Positions 8,832-17,512 of a stretch of DNA of 64,000 nucleotides are shown here, one piece after another. The stretch is taken from positions 1-64,000 of the forward strand of contig NZ_WPCC01000007.1 of assembly GCF_009741925.1 (NCBI RefSeq), given 5' to 3'. Positions within the stretch are counted from its first letter, which is position 1. Each line of letters opens with the position of its first letter. The position numbers were made by a program, and so were the translations under genes. A model generated the notes under the pieces. It was not told the DNA's origin. It saw only the letters and a list, made by a program, of their open reading frames with translations, and searched no databases. The stretch is from Natronomonas sp. CBA1123 (GTDB lineage: Archaea; Halobacteriota; Halobacteria; Halobacteriales; Haloarculaceae).

Positions 8832-9308
8832 TCACTCCGCGACGTCGGCGACCGTCGCGCTCGCGAGGTCCCGGAGCGTCTCGGGGTCGATGGGGAACAC
8901 TGCCTGTGGCGTTCCGGCGGCAGCCCACACCTCCTCGAACTCCAGGAGCGTCTCGTCCATGAAGACTGGCACATCCGAATCGTGGCAGAACGGCGGTACA
9001 CCGCCGATAGACCAGCCCAACGTCGATTTGATATCGTCGGCGTCACCCATCGACACGCTCTCGGCATCGACGCCGACGAGGTCGGCGACCTTCGCCTCGC
9101 TCACGCGGTTTGCGCCACTCGTGACGACCACGACGAGATCGCCGTCGGCCGAGAGGACGATTCCGCTGGCGATTTGGGCAACGTCACAGTCGATGGCTGC
9201 GGCGGCGTCGGCCGCCGTCTTCGTTCCCTCGGGGAACTCGTGTACGTCGACTTCGAAGCCGTGACGGTCCGCAGCACGGGTCCGAAACTCCGCTGCACTC
9301 GGGTGCAT
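8832..9308 (-). CDS. YbaK/EbsC-family aminoacyl-tRNA deacylase
   Basis: 158 residues of the YbaK/ProX editing-domain family, which hydrolyses mischarged tRNAs. Visible family features are the central ASGIVLSADGDLVVVVTSG strand pair, the lysine/glycine region VADLVGVD, and SIGGVPPFCHD. Starts at ATG 9308. Haloarchaeal genomes usually carry several such free-standing deacylases. Transcribed alone. Upstream, to 9410, lies the divergent promoter shared with the lipoprotein gene. The exact tRNA substrate is unknown. Confidence 0.85.
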   Translation of the reverse strand: MHPSAAEFRTRAADRHGFEVDVHEFPEGTKTAADAAAAIDCDVAQIASGIVLSADGDLVVVVTSGANRVSEAKVADLVGVDAESVSMGDADDIKSTLGWSIGGVPPFCHDSDVPVFMDETLLEFEEVWAAAGTPQAVFPIDPETLRDLASATVADVAE

Positions 9309-9410
9309 AGCGGGGGGGTGTCGGCCGGCGTGCAAGAATCTCCCGATGAGAGTCAAACAGTCGTTTGAACCTTCGGCACGGTTTTTGTATCCTCCCCAGT
9401 AGCCGACACC

Positions 9411-9962
9411 GTGAAACGACGCTCCCTCCTCGCGGCCGCCGCGGCCGCGACCACGACCGGTATCGCCGGCTGTCTCGGTGGCAGCCCCGGAACGGCCCCC
9501 GAAGACGACGAAAGCGACGACCCGACCGATACGCCGACCGGCCCCCGACTCGTCGACCAGTCCTTCGAGGTCGAACGCGTCGAGTGTGGCGACGATTACG
9601 GTAGCCACGAGGTGACAAAAGAGGACGGCGTCGTCACCGTCGAGGGCGTCCTCGACGGTCGAGACCCCTCCTACACGGCCGAACTCGTCACGAGTGAGTA
9701 CGACTCCGAGGCCGACGAACTGTACGTAAAAATCGAGAGCGCCGAGGGCGACGACGACGGCGTGTCGGCGCAGTGTATCGTCGAAATCGAGTACGTCGCG
9801 ACGTTCACCTTCGAGAACGGCGAACCGTCGTCGGTGCGGGTCGACCAATCGGGAATCAGAACGGGGTCCTCGAGCGCCAGTCAGTCGGTAAGCGCCAGTC
9901 CCGAGACCGAGACGCCGGAAATCACCGGCACGCCGACCCAGACACCATCAGAGGACGCCTGA
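9411..9962 (+). CDS. Secreted lipoprotein, unknown function
   Basis: 183 residues from GTG 9411. The N-terminus MKRRSLLAA followed by an Ala/Thr-rich core and lipobox IAGC (Cys21) indicates Tat export and lipid anchoring. The mature part begins with a Pro/Asp/Thr linker, then a beta-rich domain with conserved-looking Cys (VECGDDYG, SAQCIVEIEY) and ends in a Thr/Ser/Pro-rich tail. No recognised enzyme motif. Convergent with the ketosynthase-like gene, almost abutting it (1 base). Confidence 0.75.
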   Translation: MKRRSLLAAAAAATTTGIAGCLGGSPGTAPEDDESDDPTDTPTGPRLVDQSFEVERVECGDDYGSHEVTKEDGVVTVEGVLDGRDPSYTAELVTSEYDSEADELYVKIESAEGDDDGVSAQCIVEIEYVATFTFENGEPSSVRVDQSGIRTGSSSASQSVSASPETETPEITGTPTQTPSEDA

Positions 9963-9963
9963 A

Positions 9964-11337
9964 TTACAGCGTGATGGCTTTCAGACCGTAGCGTGGCACG
10001 CCCTCTTCGACGTAGACGCGCCGGGGAACCGCGCGGACACGGTCATCGACGGATGCACCGCCGGCAACCTGCATCGGCAGCGACACTTCGCCCCCTTCGG
10101 CATCGAACCGTACGATAGCGACGCCGAAAGCGCCCTGTCGGGCCTGCTGTTCGGCGAACTCCGGCGGCGCACCGCCCTGTCCGATAGTCGTCGCGGCGTC
10201 GACGACGCCCTCCAGTTCCGGTTCGACAGGCTCGAACTCGACGAGCGACAGGCAATCGGGGCAGGCGCCGTCGGGCGGGAACGCGACTGCGCCACACTCC
10301 GGACACACACCCGCCTCGTGGCGGTGTCGCTGCGGGAGGCTCCGGCGCCACGTCGGCACCGGAACGTGTGCCGCGCCGCCGTCGGGTTTCTCGCCGACGA
10401 TGTCGCCACGCCGACGGAGATACGCCGGGTAATCGAGTTCCCGGTCGCCGTCCAGCGACGCCTCGACCGGCGCGGTTCCCTCGACGACGAACACGGTCGC
10501 ACCAGCGCCGGACCCCCACGCGACGCCGAGGGTCCGCTCGTGGCCCGACCGGAAGGATTCGGCCAGCGACAGCGGGACGCTCGCGGCGGCGGTGTCGCCC
10601 AGGGAGGAAACCGTCTCCACCGCCGCGATGGCTTCGGCGTCGAGGTTCGTTCGGTAGGGGAGTTTCCCGTTGGGTGCCTGCAGCGCGATGGCTTCGGCGT
10701 CAGCATCTTCGAGGGCGTCGACGGCCGCCTCGATTGGTTCGGTGAACGCGGCCCGGTCGTAGGTGCCGATGTCGAGTCCCTCGACGTTCTCGCTGCCGTG
10801 CTGTCGGAATCTCGTTCCCGGGCGCACGTCGGCGTGGGTCGCCCGTCCCGTGACGACTGCCGGGGCGTCTTCGCCGACGAGGAACGCTGCCGCGCCCGCC
10901 CCGGCGGCGTGCTCGCGGCTGTCGTCCGGTTCGCCTTCCGGGCAGTCAGCGACGACGACGAGCGCGGTGCCGTCCCCGTCGATGGCCTCCAGTAAGGCGT
11001 CGATGCCCGCGCGTGTGCTGCCTGCGTAGGTCCGCCGGACCGAATCGGCCGGGACGTTCAGGTACGACCCCACGCGTGCGGTGAGGTCCTCCTCTTCCAG
11101 CGGCGGGGTCGTCGTCGCGACGGCGAGTCGGTCGACGGCCTCGCCCGCAACTTCACTGGCCGATAGTGCCCGCCGTGCGGCCTGGACGCCCATCGTCAGC
11201 GCGTCCTCGTCGGCGTCGGGGACGGCTTTCGTCTCGACGCCCGGCGCATCGAATCGTCCCCACGCCTCCTCGAAGGCCTCGGCTGGCACCCGGTTCTCGG
11301 GAGTGTAGGCGCCGACGGCCAGGATACCGCGGCTCAT
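9964..11337 (-). CDS. HMG-CoA synthase/KAS III-like domain fused to DUF35 zinc ribbon-OB fold
   Basis: 457 residues. N-terminal about 320 residues have the thiolase-superfamily fold of archaeal HMG-CoA synthase/KAS III (start GILAVGAYTPENRVP). C-terminal: a rubredoxin-like zinc ribbon (Cys345, 348, 359, 362: CPECG and CPDC) and an OB fold (DUF35, acyl-CoA-binding). Where related synthases have the catalytic Cys in ACYxGT, this protein reads TYAGSTRAG (Thr103), so it may be non-catalytic. The start overlaps the stop of the thiolase gene by 4 bases. In archaea thiolase, HMG-CoA synthase and DUF35 form a channelling complex; this pair looks like a fused, divergent version. Pathway unknown. Confidence 0.78.
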   Translation of the reverse strand: MSRGILAVGAYTPENRVPAEAFEEAWGRFDAPGVETKAVPDADEDALTMGVQAARRALSASEVAGEAVDRLAVATTTPPLEEEDLTARVGSYLNVPADSVRRTYAGSTRAGIDALLEAIDGDGTALVVVADCPEGEPDDSREHAAGAGAAAFLVGEDAPAVVTGRATHADVRPGTRFRQHGSENVEGLDIGTYDRAAFTEPIEAAVDALEDADAEAIALQAPNGKLPYRTNLDAEAIAAVETVSSLGDTAAASVPLSLAESFRSGHERTLGVAWGSGAGATVFVVEGTAPVEASLDGDRELDYPAYLRRRGDIVGEKPDGGAAHVPVPTWRRSLPQRHRHEAGVCPECGAVAFPPDGACPDCLSLVEFEPVEPELEGVVDAATTIGQGGAPPEFAEQQARQGAFGVAIVRFDAEGGEVSLPMQVAGGASVDDRVRAVPRRVYVEEGVPRYGLKAITL

Positions 11338-12524
11338 GCGTCCACCTCCTCGGACGCTCGGTCTTCACGCTCGAAGACGTGAACCACCGCCGCGCCACCG
11401 GAGCCGCCGACGTTGTGGGCCAACCCAACGGCCGGGTCGTCGAGTTGTCGCTCGCCGGCCCGGCCGGTCAACTGGTCGAACACCTCCACGACCTGTCCGG
11501 CACCCGTCGCGCCGATGGGGTGACCCTTCGACTTCAGGCCACCGGAGGTGTTAACGGGGAGTTCGCCGTCGATTCGAGTCGCCCCCGACTCGACGTAGGG
11601 GCCGGCCTCACCGCGCTCACAGAAGCCCAAGTCCTCGTAGGCCATGAGCTCCGCGATGGCGAAGCAGTCGTGTACCTCGGCGAAATCGAGGTCGTCGGGA
11701 CCGACGCCGGCTTCCTCGTAGGCGGATTCGGCGGCCTTCTTCGAGGCTGGCACCGAGTTGTAGGTGTCGCGCTGGAAGAGCCCGACGCGGTCGGAGGCGG
11801 CGCCGACGCCCGCCACGCGGACCGGGTCGTCGGTGTACTCGTCGACGACATCCTCGCTGACGACGAGCGCCGTCGCGGCGCCGTCAGTCGTCGGACAGCA
11901 GTGATACAGGTTCAGCGGTTCGGCGACATCCGGGGCGTTCACCGCGTCTTCGAGCGTGCAACTGAACCCGAGGTGGGCCTTCGGGTTCTTCGAACCGTTT
12001 GCGTGATTTTTGACGGCGACGTGGGAGAGCTGTTCCTTCGTCGTGCCGTGTTCGCGCATGTGAGCCGAGGCCATCTGGGCGTAGACGCCGGCGAACGTCG
12101 TCCCCGACATCCGCTCCCACTCCGTCTCTCCTGAGACGCCTAGCCAGTAGCGAACGGCGTCGCCGGAGAGGTCTGTCATCACTTCGACGCCCCCCGCGAG
12201 GGCCACGTCGGCCATCCCCGACCGAACCGCCATCACGGCCTGTCTGACCGCGTATCCCGAGGCCGCACAGGCGTTCTCGACGCGGGTGACGGGCACGCCG
12301 TGGAGTCCGACGTGTTCGGTTACTGCGGGCCCGGGCAGGCCGAGTTGGCGTCCCCCGACGCCGAGGGTGCCGACGTAGGCCTCGTCTATCTCGGCGGTGT
12401 CGATTCCGTGGTCGACGGAGTCGACCGTGTTCTCGACAGCCGTCCGGAACAGCGACCGGTAACTCTCGTCAGGAAAGGAACCGTACTTCGATTGGCCCGC
12501 CCCGACGACGTAGGCATCGCGCAT
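11334..12524 (-). CDS. Thiolase family protein (acetyl-CoA acetyltransferase / SCP2-thiolase type)
   Basis: 396 residues. The nucleophilic cysteine is in ENACAASG (Cys86), the second active-site segment is EVHDCFAIAELMAYEDLGF, and the C-terminal GLKSKGHPIGATGAGQ supplies the catalytic His. All three are intact, unlike in the neighbouring ketosynthase-like protein. Catalyses acetyl-CoA condensation or beta-ketoacyl-CoA thiolysis in the cytoplasm. First gene of a two-gene unit translationally coupled to the ketosynthase/DUF35 fusion. Acetoacetyl-CoA supply for isoprenoid synthesis or fatty-acid-like degradation are both possible. Confidence 0.88.
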   Translation of the reverse strand: MRDAYVVGAGQSKYGSFPDESYRSLFRTAVENTVDSVDHGIDTAEIDEAYVGTLGVGGRQLGLPGPAVTEHVGLHGVPVTRVENACAASGYAVRQAVMAVRSGMADVALAGGVEVMTDLSGDAVRYWLGVSGETEWERMSGTTFAGVYAQMASAHMREHGTTKEQLSHVAVKNHANGSKNPKAHLGFSCTLEDAVNAPDVAEPLNLYHCCPTTDGAATALVVSEDVVDEYTDDPVRVAGVGAASDRVGLFQRDTYNSVPASKKAAESAYEEAGVGPDDLDFAEVHDCFAIAELMAYEDLGFCERGEAGPYVESGATRIDGELPVNTSGGLKSKGHPIGATGAGQVVEVFDQLTGRAGERQLDDPAVGLAHNVGGSGGAAVVHVFEREDRASEEVDA

Positions 12525-12650
12525 ACCGGTGGCTGGGTTGGGCCAGTCATAAACCCGACGACAACTGAATATCGGTTGTACGATGAGGTCGGTGTCGGAT
12601 GACCGTCTGGAGTGTGCCTTGCGGTGTGGTTGGTGGTCAGCTCCGACAGT

Positions 12651-13686
12651 TCACTTCTTGCGCGCGAACCCGTGGGCGCCGTTTCTCCCCTTCGTCGTCG
12701 CGTTGACCTCCATGAATTCGGCGTTCTTCTGGGCGGTCGAGAGGTCGTGAGCGCCGGCATACGAGAACCCCGACCGGATGCCGGCGACGAACTCCTCGAG
12801 ATGCGGCGCGACGGGACCGACGTACTCGGTGACGGCCTCGACGCCCTCGTCGGCGTCGACATCGCCCTCCTTGTCGTCGCGGTCCTCGGCGGCCGCCGCC
12901 GTCGACATGCCACGGGAACGCTTGTGTTTCTTGCCGTTGATTTCGACGGTTTCGCCCGGCGCCTCCGCACACCCGGCGAAGAACCCACCCATCATCACGG
13001 CGTCGGCGCCCGCCAACAGCGCCTTGACGGCGTCGCCGGAGGTCCGGATACCCCCCGTCGGCGATGGTCGTGATGCCGGCCTCGTCGGCCGCGGCCGCAC
13101 AGCGCTCGACGGCCGTGAACTGCGGCATCCCGAAGCCCGTCACTTCGCGGGTGGTGCAGTGTGACCCGGGCCCGACACCGACCTTCACGCAGTCGGCGCC
13201 CGCCGCCGCGAGGTCGGCAACCGCCTCAGGAGTGACGACGTTGCCAGCACACAGTGGCGTCTCCGGGAACGCCTCGGCGAGGTCGGCCGTCGCCTCCAGT
13301 GTTCGTTCCATGTGGCCGTGGGCGACATCGACGACGAGCATCGAGACGCCCGCCTCGACAAGCGCCCGCGCCCGTTCGAGGTGGGCTTCGGCGATACCGA
13401 CCGCGGCGGCGACGGAGTGGCCGTCGTCGGCCACCGACCGAACCATCGCGGCCTGTTCGTGGATTGGGAGGAACCGATGGACGACGCCCATCCCACCGAA
13501 TTCGGCGACCGCGTGGGCCATCTCGGCTTCGGTGACGGTGTCCATCGCCGCCGTCGTTATCGGCACCTGCAGTTCGATGCCATCGGCCAACTCCGTCGAG
13601 AGGTCGACCTCCGAGCGGCTGTCGACCGGTGACCGCTGTGGCACGAGCAACACGTCGTCATACGAGAGTCCCGTTTCGTAGGGCAT
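12651..13686 (-). pseudogene. GMP reductase / IMP dehydrogenase family, frameshifted
   Basis: From ATG 13686 ([19 protein letters not shown]) the protein matches the IMPDH/GMPR TIM barrel, with [18 protein letters not shown] and the catalytic loop GPGSHCTTR (Cys177). At a C6 tract (13051-13056) the frame breaks: IADGG runs on as YPDLRRRR. The other frame resumes correctly with [24 protein letters not shown] and RGMSTAAAA and stops at 12651. Removing one base gives about 344 residues with no CBS insert, the length of GMP reductase (GuaC) rather than full IMPDH. Either a true inactivating mutation or a one-base sequencing error. GMPR versus short IMPDH is not settled. Confidence 0.85.
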
Positions 13687-13811
13687 ACGCAAACCTTCCA
13701 AGCGTATCCGATACGGCCGTATAAGCCCAGCGGTTTCGGCAGCGTACGACCGTGGGCTGTGGCCGCACCACCGCCGAACGGTTTTGTTCCGTCGGGTTGT
13801 CACCTTCGGCA

Positions 13812-14246
13812 ATGGACGACCCCGACGACGTGTCGACGATGCGGCTGTACGGTGCGACGATTGCCCTCGTCTCCGGGCTGTACTCCAGTTACGTCGCAGT
13901 CACCGGGATGGAAATGACGCTCGGAGCGTGGTTCATGCTCGGATTGGGTGTTGTCGTCTTCGTCCACGGTGTCATTTTGCTCACGCCCGCGGCCGACAGC
14001 CTCGGGGACGCGAGCGGCCCGCTCATGCTCGGCTACGCCGCGTTGATGCTGTTGAATCAACTCAGGCTGCAGTTCGGCAGCGGTGTTGGGATGATGAACG
14101 ATGGAATGAGCGGCGGAATGGACGGCGGAATGGGAAGTGGAATGAACTCCGTCGGGATGATGGGCCCCGACCCCGGAATGGTCGCCATCGCCGCGCTGAT
14201 GCTCGCCAGCGGCGTCATCATGACGGTCCGAGACGACGGGATGTGA
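13812..14246 (+). CDS. Small membrane protein with Met/Gly-rich segment
   Basis: 144 residues from ATG 13812 (MDDPDDVSTM). About four hydrophobic segments: residues 12-32, 38-58, 70-85 and 122-140. Between the third and fourth lies a loop (about residues 94-122) with roughly ten Met residues alternating with Gly/Ser (e.g. GGMDGGMGSGMNSVGMM). Not a family I recognise. Such Met-rich loops can bind Cu(I), but this is only a suggestion. Divergent from the frameshifted GMPR gene; 125 bases between starts. Confidence 0.7.
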   Translation: MDDPDDVSTMRLYGATIALVSGLYSSYVAVTGMEMTLGAWFMLGLGVVVFVHGVILLTPAADSLGDASGPLMLGYAALMLLNQLRLQFGSGVGMMNDGMSGGMDGGMGSGMNSVGMMGPDPGMVAIAALMLASGVIMTVRDDGM

Positions 14247-14333
14247 CGGCGGTCGGGGGACAGCCACCTGCCGAACACAGCGTGCGTTGCGCGATTGCAA
14301 AACCTAAACCCCCGGCGGTCCCAGAGTCCGACA

Positions 14334-15521
14334 ATGAACGGCAACCGCTTCGGTCGGCTCTTCCAGGTGACCACGTTCGGCGAGAGCCACGGCGACGCGA
14401 TGGGCGTCACCGTCTCCGGCTGTCCCGCCGGCGTCGAATTGGACGAGGAGGCAATCCAGTACGAACTTGACCGCAGAAAACCCGGGCAGTCGAAAATTAC
14501 CACCTCACGCGGGGAACCAGACGAGGTGACCATCAACTCGGGTACCCAGGACGGCTACACCACCGGTACCCCCATCGGCATGGTCATCCAGAACAAGGAC
14601 GCCCGCTCTGGCAAGTACGAACCCTTCATCACCGCACCGCGGCCCTCCCACGGCGACTTCACCTACTCGGCGAAGTTCGGCACGCGCAACTGGGGCGGTG
14701 GCGGCCGGTCGTCGGCGCGCGAAACCGTCAACTGGGTCGCCGCCGGCGCCGTCGCAAAGCAGGTACTCGAACAGTCCGAGTACGACGTGCGAATCAAAGC
14801 CCACGTCAACCAAATCGGCGACATCGAGGCACCCGACATCACCTTCGACGAGATGGTCGAACACAGCGAAGACAACGAGGTTCGGTGTGGCCACCCCGAG
14901 ACGGCTGAGCAGATGAGAGAGTGCATCGACGAGTACCAACAGGAGGGCGACTCCATCGGCGGCTCAATCGAGTTCGAAATCCGCGGCGTCCCACGCGGCC
15001 TCGGTGCCCCCCGGTTCGACGCCTTCGAGGCCCGTCTCGGGCAGGCCATGATGTCCGTTCCGGCGACGACGGGCTTCGAGTTCGGCCTCGGTCGGGAGGC
15101 CCGGACCTACACCGGCAAGGACAGAAACGACGAGTGGACCTTCTACGAGGGCGGCCGCGACGATGTCGTCGCCGAAGAGGGCGACCCAATCCCCGTCGAG
15201 AACGACCACGGCGGTCTGCAGGGCGGTATCACGACCGGCCTCCCCATCTACGGCGAGGTGACGCTCCACGCGCCGACCTCGATTCCCAAGGAGCAACAGA
15301 CCGCCGACTGGGAAACCGAGGAAATCGTCGACGACGCACAGGTCATCGGCCGCCACGACCCCGTCCTCCCGCCGCGTGGCGTCCCCGTCGTCGAGGCGAT
15401 GCTGTATCTGACGGTACTCGACTTCATGTTGTTGGGCGGCCGCATCAACCCCGACCGACTCGACGGCCGCGCCGGCGAGTACGACACCGACTACCACCCT
15501 TCCAGTCCGCGCAACGAGTAA
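14334..15521 (+). CDS. aroC: Chorismate synthase
   Basis: About 395 residues. Converts EPSP to chorismate, the last shared step of aromatic amino acid synthesis; needs reduced FMN. The start MNGNRFGRLFQVTTFGESHG is classic AroC, followed by RRKPGQS, RPSHGDFTYSAKFG, GGGRSSARET, and the C-terminal PPRGVPVVEAM. ATG 14334 chosen over the in-frame open stretch from 14295. Apparently monocistronic. A trpB further right shares the downstream pathway but is not linked. Confidence 0.96.
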   Translation: MNGNRFGRLFQVTTFGESHGDAMGVTVSGCPAGVELDEEAIQYELDRRKPGQSKITTSRGEPDEVTINSGTQDGYTTGTPIGMVIQNKDARSGKYEPFITAPRPSHGDFTYSAKFGTRNWGGGGRSSARETVNWVAAGAVAKQVLEQSEYDVRIKAHVNQIGDIEAPDITFDEMVEHSEDNEVRCGHPETAEQMRECIDEYQQEGDSIGGSIEFEIRGVPRGLGAPRFDAFEARLGQAMMSVPATTGFEFGLGREARTYTGKDRNDEWTFYEGGRDDVVAEEGDPIPVENDHGGLQGGITTGLPIYGEVTLHAPTSIPKEQQTADWETEEIVDDAQVIGRHDPVLPPRGVPVVEAMLYLTVLDFMLLGGRINPDRLDGRAGEYDTDYHPSSPRNE

Positions 15522-15610
15522 CTGCGCTGGCGAGGGAATCGTTTGCTCGCTTCGCTTCGGCGACGGGCGTTTCCAAAGCGCCTATTTCGTCTCGTTGACA
15601 ACGGCCGACG

Positions 15611-16042
15611 ATGCGTCGACGCGACGTTCTGCGTGTCGCTGCCGGAACTGCCGTGGCTTCCGTCGCTGGATGTACGCTCCCGGGCGATGAAGAGGGAGTT
15701 GCCGCGGCGGTGACACACGTCTACGTTCTCAATCGGCGTTCGCAGGCGTGCCCCTTCGAGCTAGAAATCGAGTACGACGGCGACCGAATACTCGACCGCT
15801 CACGCGAGATATCCGGCACGGAATCGGACTCTCAGCCGACGGCGCTAACGTTCGACGACTTTCCCGAACAGCAGGGACAGTATCGATTCGGATTCCGGGT
15901 CGAGGACGGCGAGTGGCTCCGAGCCACGCCGGCGGAACTGAACGTCACCGAAGCCGGCGCCACCTGTGTCCGAGTGACGTTCGTCATCAACCTCGACGAC
16001 CGGGTAACGGCCTACGCCCGACAGCCGTGTGTCGAGGAGTAG
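15611..16042 (+). CDS. Secreted lipoprotein, unknown function
   Basis: 143 residues. Tat/lipobox N-terminus: MRRRDVLRVAAG then VAGC (Cys21). The mature domain is beta-rich and has the look of a small immunoglobulin-like haloarchaeal surface protein: HVYVLNRRSQACPFELEIEYDG, then LTFDDFPEQQGQYRF. Two further Cys occur near the end and could pair. No enzyme motifs. It ends 14 bases before the 3' end of the oppositely oriented tRNA-Ser. Confidence 0.72.
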   Translation: MRRRDVLRVAAGTAVASVAGCTLPGDEEGVAAAVTHVYVLNRRSQACPFELEIEYDGDRILDRSREISGTESDSQPTALTFDDFPEQQGQYRFGFRVEDGEWLRATPAELNVTEAGATCVRVTFVINLDDRVTAYARQPCVEE

Positions 16043-16056
16043 GCTGAAAACACGAG

Positions 16057-16140
16057 CGGTGGGACTGGGATTCGAACCCAGGAGCCCTCTCGGGGACCGG
16101 TTCTCAAGACCGGCGCAATAGTCCACTCTGCCATCCCACC
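16057..16140 (-). tRNA. tRNA-Ser (anticodon UGA)
   Basis: Cloverleaf on the minus strand: acceptor stem GGTGGGA/TCCCACC with discriminator G73 (typical for Ser), T8 and G9, a short D stem, anticodon stem CCGGT/ACCGG with loop CTTGAGA (anticodon UGA, reads UCA), a long class II variable arm around 16081-16096, and T stem CTGGG/CCCAG with loop TTCGAAT. CCA is not encoded (next bases CTC). The long variable arm and G73 both fit Ser. No intron seen. Confidence 0.93.
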
Positions 16141-16247
16141 GTACAGGTGCTACTGGTGGCTGATTGTAAGACCTGTCGGTCTACTCGGTCGGGAAGTATT
16201 ACCCCTGGTGAGGCGTCATTTGCTCAGTATCGAGCCTCTATAGAACA

Positions 16248-16661
16248 TTAAAACGGTAGTCTCTCATCAAGTCGATACTCCGATGCGGCGTTCTGTTGGG
16301 GATGGGCTCCACCATTCAGCCGTAGCGTCATTTCTCGAGATGGAGCGTCAGATACTGGAACAAAAAATAATCCATCTTCGTCTGGATTTCGGACCAGAAA
16401 CGCGTCGACTTCACCCTCGTAACTCCGGTTCGCGTGATGCCCCGATGCATTGTACTCTGTGCTACACGCCTTGAAAACTAAGCACTCCTCATCTCTTATC
16501 CATCCTGTCTTACACTGGATACGAAGAATCTCAGCCCCAGTATCCAATAGAAGGTCGTAGCGGGCCGTCTCACCAACTGGTGTGGAGACAGTGTATCCGT
16601 ACCGCTTCAACTCTGCGACAGCAATTACTTCCGTGAGGTCGCCTCGCTCTTTTGTGTTCAT
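16248..16661 (-). CDS. PD-(D/E)XK endonuclease-like protein (group I intron-associated type)
   Basis: 137 residues. Start MNTKERGDLTEVIAVAELKRYGYTV resembles the small PD-(D/E)XK family found with group I introns and resolvase-like enzymes. Putative active site: Glu in LTEVIAVAEL, Asp in RYDLLLDTG, and QCK in ILRIQCKTG. The gene and its flanks (about 16150-16730) are clearly more AT-rich than the surroundings and use AT-richer codons, a sign of recent acquisition. It lies just upstream of the 5' end of tRNA-Ser. No integrase or att repeat seen. DNA cleavage is inferred from fold only. Confidence 0.62.
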   Translation of the reverse strand: MNTKERGDLTEVIAVAELKRYGYTVSTPVGETARYDLLLDTGAEILRIQCKTGWIRDEECLVFKACSTEYNASGHHANRSYEGEVDAFLVRNPDEDGLFFVPVSDAPSREMTLRLNGGAHPQQNAASEYRLDERLPF

Positions 16662-16730
16662 CGATTTCCGTGATAGTTGAGCAGGCTCTTTACCGTATTC
16701 AAAAGTTCAGAAAATAATTCCTAATATCGG

Positions 16731-17453
16731 TCACCGGACGAGCGTCAGGCCGTCGGCGTCGGCTTCGACTGCGAGGTCCGAATCCGCAATCCACTCCGCG
16801 AGGTGTCGCGGGACGATGCGGTCGGCCTTCCGGCGAGTTCGGACGGTCGTAACCGCTTCTGCGAGGTCGGCGCCGGTTTCGACGACCGGTTTACGTTCGA
16901 GAAAGTCCACCTCGTAGCCGGCGTCGAGGCCGCGGTCGGTGAGCGTCTCGACGGCCGGCGCGGCGAAGGAATCGGCGTAGTCGATGGTGTCTTTGAACGC
17001 CGCGAAGTACACTCGGCCGCCCGGTGCGGGGCCGAGGACGACCTCGCTGCTGCGGAGTTTCATCGCCGATCCGTCGATTTCGGTGCGGGCGAGGAAGGCG
17101 GCCTCGGGGCGCGTGATTGCGACCGAGCCCTCGTCTTCGGTCTCGAGGAGGTGCGTCGCGGTGTTGCCGGCTCGTCCGGAGAAGGTCTCGCCGACCTGCA
17201 CCTCGAAGCGAACGTCGTCGGCGTTGGGGTCGACGACGCCGTCGAGGAGGTCACGGATTTCGGCTTCGGCGTCCTCGGAGCGGTAGTTCACCAACAGCGG
17301 CCCGCCGCTTTTGTCGACGGCCGAGACGACGTCTTTCGTCATCGCGGCGTAGAGGTCGGCCGCCTCGCTCTCTGAGAGCGGCGACGTTTCGACGAGTCGG
17401 TCGAGAACTTCGCCCGCTCGTGGCGGGTCAACGAGGACGGCGGTCGTGGTCAT
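16731..17453 (-). CDS. DUF2064/CofC-like nucleotidyl- or glycosyltransferase-fold protein
   Basis: About 240 residues from ATG 17453 (MTTTAVLVDPPRAGEVL). Pattern of the DUF2064 (TIGR04282) family: DPPRAGEVLxRLVETSPLSESEAADLYAAM near the start, a VVLGPAPGGRVYFAAFK strand, and FAAPAVETLTDRGL. The family has a GT-A nucleotide-sugar transferase fold. The usual acidic GSDSPDLP metal-binding stretch is not evident here, so activity is doubtful. Divergent from a small membrane protein. Function unknown. Confidence 0.6.
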   Translation of the reverse strand: MTTTAVLVDPPRAGEVLDRLVETSPLSESEAADLYAAMTKDVVSAVDKSGGPLLVNYRSEDAEAEIRDLLDGVVDPNADDVRFEVQVGETFSGRAGNTATHLLETEDEGSVAITRPEAAFLARTEIDGSAMKLRSSEVVLGPAPGGRVYFAAFKDTIDYADSFAAPAVETLTDRGLDAGYEVDFLERKPVVETGADLAEAVTTVRTRRKADRIVPRHLAEWIADSDLAVEADADGLTLVR

Positions 17454-17512
17454 ACCGACACCACTCGCGGGAAGGTCTTGAGTTTTATAATCCGGCGCTC
17501 GCAGTGTCGGGT

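Noticed and set aside
16057-16140. Alternative reading of the tRNA acceptor stem shifted by one base
   Set aside because: It would pair T with G and give a C discriminator; the chosen register gives G73, normal for serine tRNAs.
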